A stretch of 27,794 bases of DNA from an uncultured Clostridia bacterium (GTDB lineage: Bacteria > Bacillota > Clostridia > TANB77 > CAG-508), in NCBI GenBank assembly GCA_948530865.1, contig CAOTKV010000025.1:1-27794 (forward strand), written 5' to 3'. A program made the position numbers and the translations under genes. How positions within the stretch are numbered: position 1 is the first letter of the stretch; each line of letters starts with the position of its first letter. The notes beneath the pieces are model-generated. The model searched no databases and was not told where the DNA came from. It was given only the letters and a program-made list of their open reading frames with translations. Below are positions 23,380 through 27,794 of the stretch, piece after piece.

Positions 23380-25161
23380 TTATTCTTGTGTAGGAGAAAT
23401 TTCTAAATAATTTATAACTTCATTTAAGATTTTTCCTGCAATAGGTGCTGCAACAGTTCCACCTTGGTGTCCAGCTTCTCCTGTTGGATTATAAAGAGTT
23501 ACTAAAATTGCTAATTTAGGATCATCTGTTGGGGCAACTCCTATAAAAGAAGTAACATATTTTCCAGTATTTACACCATCTTCTGATGTCCCTGTTTTTC
23601 CTCCAACATTATATCCTTGAACTCTAGCATTTTTTCCAGTTCCTTCTGATACAACAGATGTCATCATACTTAAAACCTTTTCTGATGTTTCTTTAGAAAT
23701 TACATTATCTTTAAAAACAGGTTCTATATCTTTTCTTTCTCCTGTTTTCGAATCTATTATTGCCTTTACAACTCTTGGTTTTACATATATTCCATCATTT
23801 GCAATACTTGATACCATTGTAATCATTTGAATTGGAGTAACTTCAAATCTTTGACCAAAACTAATTGTTGCAAGTTCTACTGGTCCAACTTTTTCCTCTT
23901 TTAAAAATATTGATTTTGCCTCTCCTATTAAATCAATTCCTGTTTTTTCTAAAAATCCAAATTTTCTCAAATATTCATAATATTTAGGTACACCTAGTTT
24001 TTGACCTAAACCTATGAAAACAGGATTACATGAATTCATCAATCCTTCTCTTAAACTCTCTGAACCATGAGGTCTATAATATCTCCAACACTTAATTCTA
24101 ACACCTGCTATTTCAATTGCTCCACTACAACAATATGCACCTTGCCTATCTGTTTCAGCAATTCCTTCTTCTAAAGATGCTGATGCTGTTACAAGTTTAA
24201 AAGTAGAACCTGGCTCATATGTATCAGCAATTGCTTTATTTCTCCACATTGCTTGTAAGTATTCATTTTTTTCCTTGCTTTCTAATTCATTCCACATTGA
24301 TGCAACATTTTCATCAGTAACTTCATATGGATTATTTAAATCATAGTATGGATATGTTGCCATTGCAAGTATATCTCCATTATTCGGATCCATAATAATA
24401 ACATTTCCACCATCAGTACATACATTTTCAATACAAGCTTGTTCTAGATATTTCTCAACAATTCCTTGAATATTCATATCTATGCTTAATATCAAATCAT
24501 TCCCTTTATTTGAATTTTCATAGTTTTCTCCATTATCTCCTATAATATTTCCTTTTGCATCCATCATTTTGCTTATACTTCCATTTTCTCCAGTTAAAAC
24601 TTCATCATATTTTGCTTCAATTCCATCTAATCCTTGATTATCACTACCAATAAATCCAATAATGTGTGAAGCAAGTGTTGAATATGGATAATATCTTTTG
24701 GTATCTTCATCAATATTAATACCTGAAAATATATTATTTTCTTGCATCCAAATTCTTAATTTATCTGCTTTATCTTTATCAACTCTTTTTACTATTGTCT
24801 CTATAGAACTATTTCTATTTACTTTTTTGAGCACTTTTTCATAATCTAATTCAAAAATTTCAGAAAATGCCTTAGCTACTTTTTCTTTATTTTCTTTTAA
24901 GATATTTAGAGGATTAACTGAAACAGATTGGACTGAACTACTTTGTGCTAAAATAATTTTTCCACTTGAATCATATATTGTTCCTCTATTAGCTGTAATA
25001 GTTCTACTAACATGTAATTGATTAGTAGCTTTTGTATACCATGTTTTTCCTTCAACAAGCTGTATTATTACAAGTCTTATTATAATTATTAACCATACAC
25101 AATTACATACTAATAATATAAAAACTAATTTCTTTTTTGAATCTAAATTACTATTAATCAT
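23380..25161 (-). CDS. ftsI: Class B penicillin-binding protein (FtsI/SpoVD-type transpeptidase)
   Basis: A class B PBP cross-links peptides of new glycan at the septum and works with an FtsW-type polymerase. The 593-aa product has a cytoplasmic basic N-terminus and one membrane helix (about 11-36). A PBP dimerisation domain starts at NRGTIYDSSG, and the transpeptidase domain shows Ser319 in STFK (319-322), SCN (377-379) and KTGT (522-525). The protein stops soon after the transpeptidase domain and has no PASTA domains, whereas SpoVD and Bacillus PBP2B usually carry them, so it is shorter than those. The ATG at 25161 has GGAGG about 4-5 nt upstream. It lies after the ftsL-like gene but is separated from it by a terminator-like hairpin. 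The FtsI or SpoVD identity cannot be decided from sequence alone. Confidence 0.93.
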   Translation of the reverse strand: MINSNLDSKKKLVFILLVCNCVWLIIIIRLVIIQLVEGKTWYTKATNQLHVSRTITANRGTIYDSSGKIILAQSSSVQSVSVNPLNILKENKEKVAKAFSEIFELDYEKVLKKVNRNSSIETIVKRVDKDKADKLRIWMQENNIFSGINIDEDTKRYYPYSTLASHIIGFIGSDNQGLDGIEAKYDEVLTGENGSISKMMDAKGNIIGDNGENYENSNKGNDLILSIDMNIQGIVEKYLEQACIENVCTDGGNVIIMDPNNGDILAMATYPYYDLNNPYEVTDENVASMWNELESKEKNEYLQAMWRNKAIADTYEPGSTFKLVTASASLEEGIAETDRQGAYCCSGAIEIAGVRIKCWRYYRPHGSESLREGLMNSCNPVFIGLGQKLGVPKYYEYLRKFGFLEKTGIDLIGEAKSIFLKEEKVGPVELATISFGQRFEVTPIQMITMVSSIANDGIYVKPRVVKAIIDSKTGERKDIEPVFKDNVISKETSEKVLSMMTSVVSEGTGKNARVQGYNVGGKTGTSEDGVNTGKYVTSFIGVAPTDDPKLAILVTLYNPTGEAGHQGGTVAAPIAGKILNEVINYLEISPTQE

Positions 25162-25219
25162 AATGCCTCCAATCTTTTTGTTATTTAATTTTATTAATAA
25201 AGTTTCAAAAAAGAACTAA

Positions 25220-25257
25220 AAAAACATTATCATATTAATAAATATAATAATGTTTTT
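25220..25257 (-). terminator. Terminator-like hairpin overlapping the ftsL-like stop codon
   Basis: On the minus strand AAAAACATTAT pairs with ATAATGTTTTT. A nested ATATT/AATAT pair extends the stem, and the T-run continues to seven T. The stem begins inside the stop codon of the ftsL-like gene and lies about 60 nt before the PBP start. It looks like an intrinsic terminator or attenuator within the division cluster, possibly partial, because only weak promoter-like sequence follows it. Confidence 0.7.
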
Positions 25258-25792
25258 ATTTTTTACTTACTATGTTTTTTATATTATCAAAAAATTCTTT
25301 AATTGGTGTTTTCTCTTCCTCAATTATTACTTCTTCTGTTCTATGTTCAACATAATCTTCTTTAGGAAGAGATATATAAACAGTTTGCTTTGGTGATAAT
25401 TTCTGCATCCCCAACTGTTCTTTTGCAGCTTGTTCTATATTATTTGCATTTATACTATTCTGAATACTAATTTCGATTTGATCATTTTCTTTTTGAATAG
25501 TTGTAACTGATGCTTTTAATTTTTGAATTTGTGAAAATAATTCATTCATTTGTGCTTCTCTAAAAAGTATGAAGAAAAATGCAGCAATTATTAATATTGT
25601 TTTTAAACCAATAGAATATTTAATTCTTAAAATATTTAATTTTTGCATTTTAGTATCATTCTTTTTTTGGTTATTAGCATTTGCCTTAGGTTGTGTTTTT
25701 TTAGTATTAACACTTTTTCTCTTCGGCTTACTATACGTTGTCTCTAATTTTCTAGGATTTGTATCATATTGATATCCATACATATTTGCCAT
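25256..25792 (-). CDS. ftsL: FtsL/DivIC-like septal protein
   Basis: FtsL-type proteins form a coiled-coil complex with DivIB and DivIC at the septum and support the FtsW-PBP pair. The 178-aa product has a basic, disordered cytoplasmic N-terminus (1-58, many Lys, Asn and Gln), one membrane helix (about 60-78, IGLKTILIIAAFFFILF) and a leucine/isoleucine heptad coiled coil (about 80-115). A short FtsL/DivIC-like AAKEQLGMQKLSPKQTVYI box follows, then an acidic tail ending in TPIKEFFDNIKNIVSKK. Position between rsmH and the PBP gene is the standard one for ftsL. The family is poorly conserved, so the call rests on topology and context. The ATG at 25792 has AAGGAGGAG upstream. The C-terminal amphipathic extension is longer than usual. 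Confidence 0.85.
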   Translation of the reverse strand: MANMYGYQYDTNPRKLETTYSKPKRKSVNTKKTQPKANANNQKKNDTKMQKLNILRIKYSIGLKTILIIAAFFFILFREAQMNELFSQIQKLKASVTTIQKENDQIEISIQNSINANNIEQAAKEQLGMQKLSPKQTVYISLPKEDYVEHRTEEVIIEEEKTPIKEFFDNIKNIVSKK

Positions 25793-25827
25793 ATTCTCCT
25801 CCTTTCATTCGTCATTTGTAATTTACA

Positions 25828-26755
25828 TTATATTTTTTCAAAAATTCTTAATTTTGCACTTTTACTTCTAGAATTTTCTTTTATCTCTTCATCTGATGGA
25901 ATCATTGGTTTTCTAGTTATTATCTTTCCTTTAGTTTTTGCTCCACAAACACAATATGGTAATCCTGGTGGACACACACATTTTCCGAACAGAATCATTA
26001 AATGCATTTTTAACAGCTCTATCTTCTAAAGAATGGAATGTTAAAACACATAGTCTTCCTCCACTTTTCAAACTATCAATACAATCAATTATTGTATTAT
26101 ACAATGGTTTTATTTCATCATTTACTTCAATTCTTATAGCTTGGAAAGTTCTTTTTGCTGGATGACCATCTCCTTTAGAAAATGGAATTACACTTTTTAT
26201 TATATTTACTAATTCTTCTGTTGTCTCTATTGCTTTATCTTTTCTTTGCTCTACTATCTTTTTGGCAATTCTTTTAGAATACTTTTCTTCTCCATATTCA
26301 AAAATTATTCTAGCAAGTTCTTCTTCTGAATATTTATTTACAACATCTTTTGCAGTAAAACTTTGTGATTTATCCATTCTCATATCTAAAGAAGCATCAC
26401 CCATATAGCTAAACCCTCTATTTCTTTCATCAAGCTGATATGAAGAAACGCCTAAATCCAACAAAATCCCATCTACTTCAGATATATTTTTTTCTTCTAA
26501 TATTTTTTTTATATTATCATGATTATCATGAACAAATATTGTATTTTGAAATTCACTTAATCTTTCTTTAGCAACACAAATAGCCTCTTCATCCCTATCT
26601 ATTCCGATGAAAAGTCCATTTCCAGTTATTCTTTTTACAATTTCTTTGCTATGTCCTGCTCCGCCCATTGTTCCATCAACATATATACCATCAGGTTTTA
26701 TATTTAGACCTTCAATGCACTCTTCTAACATAACCGACTTATGATTAAATTCCAA
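25828..26755 (-). CDS. rsmH: 16S rRNA (cytosine-1402-N4) methyltransferase RsmH, frameshifted
   Basis: RsmH (MraW) methylates N4 of C1402 in the 16S decoding centre using SAM. The protein shows the SAM loop DGTMGGAGHS and the family regions VDGILLDLGVSSYQLD and LTFHSLEDRAVKNAF. I use the TTG at 26755: GCGAGG lies just upstream and the product then begins fMet-EFNHKSVMLEE, as in the family. The in-frame ATG at 26791 lies inside a hairpin arm and has no ribosome binding site. After VKNAFNDSVRK the frame is broken near 25972-25984. The unbroken frame ends early at 25931 with CVSTRITILCLWSKN. Removing one base of the AAAA run, or adding one TG to the adjacent TG repeat, restores CVCPPGLPYCVCGAK and the normal end SRSKSAKLRIFEKI, with a stop at 25828. 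This is a sequence error or a recent mutation. Confidence 0.9.
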
Positions 26756-26784
26756 AATATTATCCTCGCAATTATAGAACAAAA

Positions 26785-26832
26785 GAGCCACTTTTTAAAA
26801 TTTTTTATCATTTTAAATTAATCAAGTGGCTC
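26785..26832 (-). terminator. Terminator-like hairpin between mraZ and rsmH
   Basis: On the minus strand GAGCCACTT (26824-26832) pairs with AAGTGGCTC (26785-26793) across a 30-nt AT-rich loop with an inner TTTAAAA/TTTTAAA pairing, followed by TTTTGTT. It lies 30 nt before the rsmH TTG, and no promoter is visible between the hairpin and rsmH. Transcription from mraZ must therefore pass it, suggesting attenuation of the division cluster relative to mraZ. Confidence 0.6.
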
Positions 26833-26862
26833 ATTTTTGTTATTTTGTTTTTAAAATTTTCA

Positions 26863-27077
26863 TCTTTTGTACTTTTTTAATCTTTTGTATTATATATTTT
26901 TTACCTTAGTAAATTATATATCTTTTCTTTAGTTTACAAAATTTCTTTTGTAATTAATTTAATTTTCTTTAGTAAAACTAAAGGTTTTATCTTTTGTATG
27001 CTTTTTCTTTTGTATTTTTAATTTTTTCTTTTGTTTCTTAAAATTTACTCTTCTTTTGTAAATTAGTAATCTTTTGT
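26863..27077 (-). repeat. Eightfold octamer array in the mraZ-rsmH spacer
   Basis: The octamer TCTTTTGT (ACAAAAGA in the transcript) occurs exactly at 26863, 26881, 26944, 26990, 27006, 27027, 27052 and 27070. Related TTTCTTTAGT variants occur near 26925 and 26966. Intervals vary (18, 63, 46, 16, 21, 25, 18), so it is not a tandem array or a CRISPR. It fills most of the 330-nt spacer, which has no credible gene. Also inside is a perfect 7-bp hairpin CTTTAGT/ACTAAAG (26967-26983). Confidence 0.8.
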
Positions 27078-27121
27078 ATCTTTAAAATTTTATCTTTGGC
27101 ATCTATATAAACTTTAGCAAG

Positions 27122-27547
27122 TTATATACCAAGCATTTCCATCTTTTCTGCAATTTCATCTGCAGAAATGTCTTCATCACATTGTTGCCATTTTTCTTTA
27201 CTCCAAATTTCAATTCGAGAATCCATACCTACTATAACAACATCTTTTATAAGTCCTGCAAATTCTCTTAAATTACTTGAAATTAAGAATCTACCTTGTT
27301 TATCAATGTCACAATCAATTGCTCCAGCGAAGAAAAATCTTGAGAACGCTCTAGCATCTTTATTAGAAATTGGAAGAGATCTTAATTTTTGTTCAAAATT
27401 TTTCCATTCTTCAAGTGAGAATGCAAATAAGCATCCGTCTAAGCCTTTTGTTATTATGAACTTTTCACCTATGTCTTCTCTAAGCTTTGAAGGCATTATC
27501 AATCTGCCTTTTGCATCAAGAGAATGTTCAAATTCACCAATTAACAC
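27122..27547 (-). CDS. mraZ: Transcriptional regulator MraZ
   Basis: MraZ is an AbrB-fold, ring-forming DNA-binding protein that binds direct repeats in its own promoter and controls the division and cell-wall cluster. The 141-aa product has two tandem SpoVT-AbrB-like units with the paired DxxGR motifs: SLDAKGRLIMPSKLRE near 9-24 and DIDKQGRFLISSNLRE in the second half. Length is normal (about 140-150). The start is a GTG at 27547 with AAGGAGAT 8 nt upstream. Four GTGG boxes lie just before the ribosome binding site. It is the first gene of the cluster, and an unusually long 366-nt gap separates it from the rsmH TTG. Confidence 0.97.
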   Translation of the reverse strand: MLIGEFEHSLDAKGRLIMPSKLREDIGEKFIITKGLDGCLFAFSLEEWKNFEQKLRSLPISNKDARAFSRFFFAGAIDCDIDKQGRFLISSNLREFAGLIKDVVIVGMDSRIEIWSKEKWQQCDEDISADEIAEKMEMLGI

Positions 27548-27562
27548 CGGCTACATCTCCTT

Positions 27563-27597
27563 CCACTTTTCTACCACTTTGTTCCACTTCTCTCCAC
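27563..27597 (-). promoter_or_regulatory. MraZ operator: four direct GTGG repeats
   Basis: On the minus strand four copies of (A)AGTGG occur with GTGG at 27594-27597, 27584-27587, 27574-27577 and 27563-27566, at 10, 10 and 11-bp intervals, all on one face of the helix. This matches the known pattern of MraZ boxes (short GTGG-type direct repeats at one-turn spacing before mraZ in Firmicutes and Mollicutes). They lie between the promoter and the ribosome binding site. Confidence 0.88.
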
Positions 27598-27606
27598 TTC
27601 AATTAA

Positions 27607-27635
27607 ATTTTAATATATAAATTTTTCTTTTGCAA
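27607..27635 (-). promoter_or_regulatory. mraZ promoter
   Basis: On the minus strand a -35 TTGCAA (27630-27635) and a -10 TAAAAT (27607-27612) with 17-nt spacing. The predicted start of transcription lies next to the first MraZ box, so bound MraZ would block initiation or clearance. Confidence 0.75.
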
Positions 27636-27675
27636 GTATTTTTTATATTTTTTTCAAAAAAATTTATCAACAAGT

Positions 27676-27704
27676 TTTACACAGGTGGAATATTGTAATA
27701 TAAT
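27676..27704 (+). promoter_or_regulatory. Divergent plus-strand promoter
   Basis: On the plus strand TTTACA (27676-27681) and a perfect -10 TATAAT (27699-27704) with 17-nt spacing, pointing out of the right edge. No start codon with a ribosome binding site follows in the remaining 90 bases (27705-27794), which show nothing else I can identify, so its target, a gene or an RNA, lies outside the window. Confidence 0.6.
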
Positions 27705-27794
27705 TAGGTAAATTATTATTTATGTGAGTAATTATTTTGTAGATTATTAATATCAAATATATTATTCATATACAGTTCCTTGTTCAAGCAATTC

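Noticed and set aside
26756..26791. ATG at 26791 as the rsmH start
   Set aside because: The codon lies inside the arm of the terminator-like hairpin and has no ribosome binding site; the TTG at 26755 has GCGAGG upstream and gives the family-typical N-terminus.
26863..27077. CRISPR-like or tandem repeat array
   Set aside because: The repeat unit is only 8 bp, intervals are irregular (16-63 bp), and no cas gene is present.
26756..27121. T-box or other known riboswitch between mraZ and rsmH
   Set aside because: The terminator-like stem suggested attenuation, but I found no T-box motif, no specifier-like structure and no conserved riboswitch core in this AT-rich spacer.
27168..27620. 150-codon plus-strand open frame opposite mraZ
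   Set aside because: It lies antisense to the clear mraZ gene, has no ribosome binding site, and runs through the MraZ boxes and promoter; its product is Ser/Phe/Asn-rich as expected from a shadow frame.
27661..27690. DnaA-box-like TTATCAACA and a possible replication origin
   Set aside because: Only one imperfect box is present, with no dnaA/dnaN nearby; the sequence is better explained by the divergent promoter.

Overview
The window comes from a very AT-rich Firmicutes chromosome, most likely a member of the Clostridia, possibly an uncultured gut lineage. I cannot place it to genus. The evidence is the AT-biased base composition and codon use, strong AGGAGG ribosome binding sites, TTGACA/TATAAT-like promoters, a folate-dependent TrmFO, a MraZ-headed division/cell-wall cluster and a MurE with the meso-DAP signature DNPR. 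Every convincing gene lies on the minus strand, so the window is read from right to left.

Right part (27.8-16.8 kb): a division and peptidoglycan cluster, mraZ - rsmH - ftsL-like - class B PBP - murE - mraY - ftsW - murG, followed 11 nt later by a 552-aa helical-repeat protein of unknown function. murF and murD, usual members of this cluster, are absent. mraZ has a sigma-A-type promoter and four direct GTGG boxes. A 330-nt spacer after mraZ holds eight copies of one octamer and a terminator-like hairpin. rsmH carries a one-base frameshift near its 3' end.

Middle (16.8-8.7 kb): topA with its own promoter and a very good intrinsic terminator; then an operon of a 302-aa protein, a 1110-aa protein and trmFO. 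The 302-aa and 1110-aa frames join by a -1 shift at an A7 tract, and the 1110-aa protein contains a large internal duplication. topA and trmFO are often adjacent in Firmicutes; here the unknown proteins lie between them.

Left-middle (8.7-5.0 kb): a promoter and a small operon of unknown genes: a 39-aa coiled-coil peptide, a 716-aa coiled-coil protein whose Shine-Dalgarno sequence is separated from its start by a 12-bp hairpin, a 314-aa single-pass membrane protein and a 75-aa protein.

Left part (5.0-0 kb): the str genes rpsL, rpsG, fusA and tuf (cut by the window edge), with no rpoBC before them and with promoters visible ahead of rpsL, fusA and tuf. Each of the three gaps holds one copy of a ~100-bp imperfect palindrome whose three copies keep base pairing by compensatory changes.

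The most novel content is (1) the set of large, charged, helical, signal-less proteins of unknown function interleaved with division, topoisomerase and translation genes, at least some of which seem related to each other, and (2) the three-copy structured repeat in the str spacers. Functions suggested for them are inference only.
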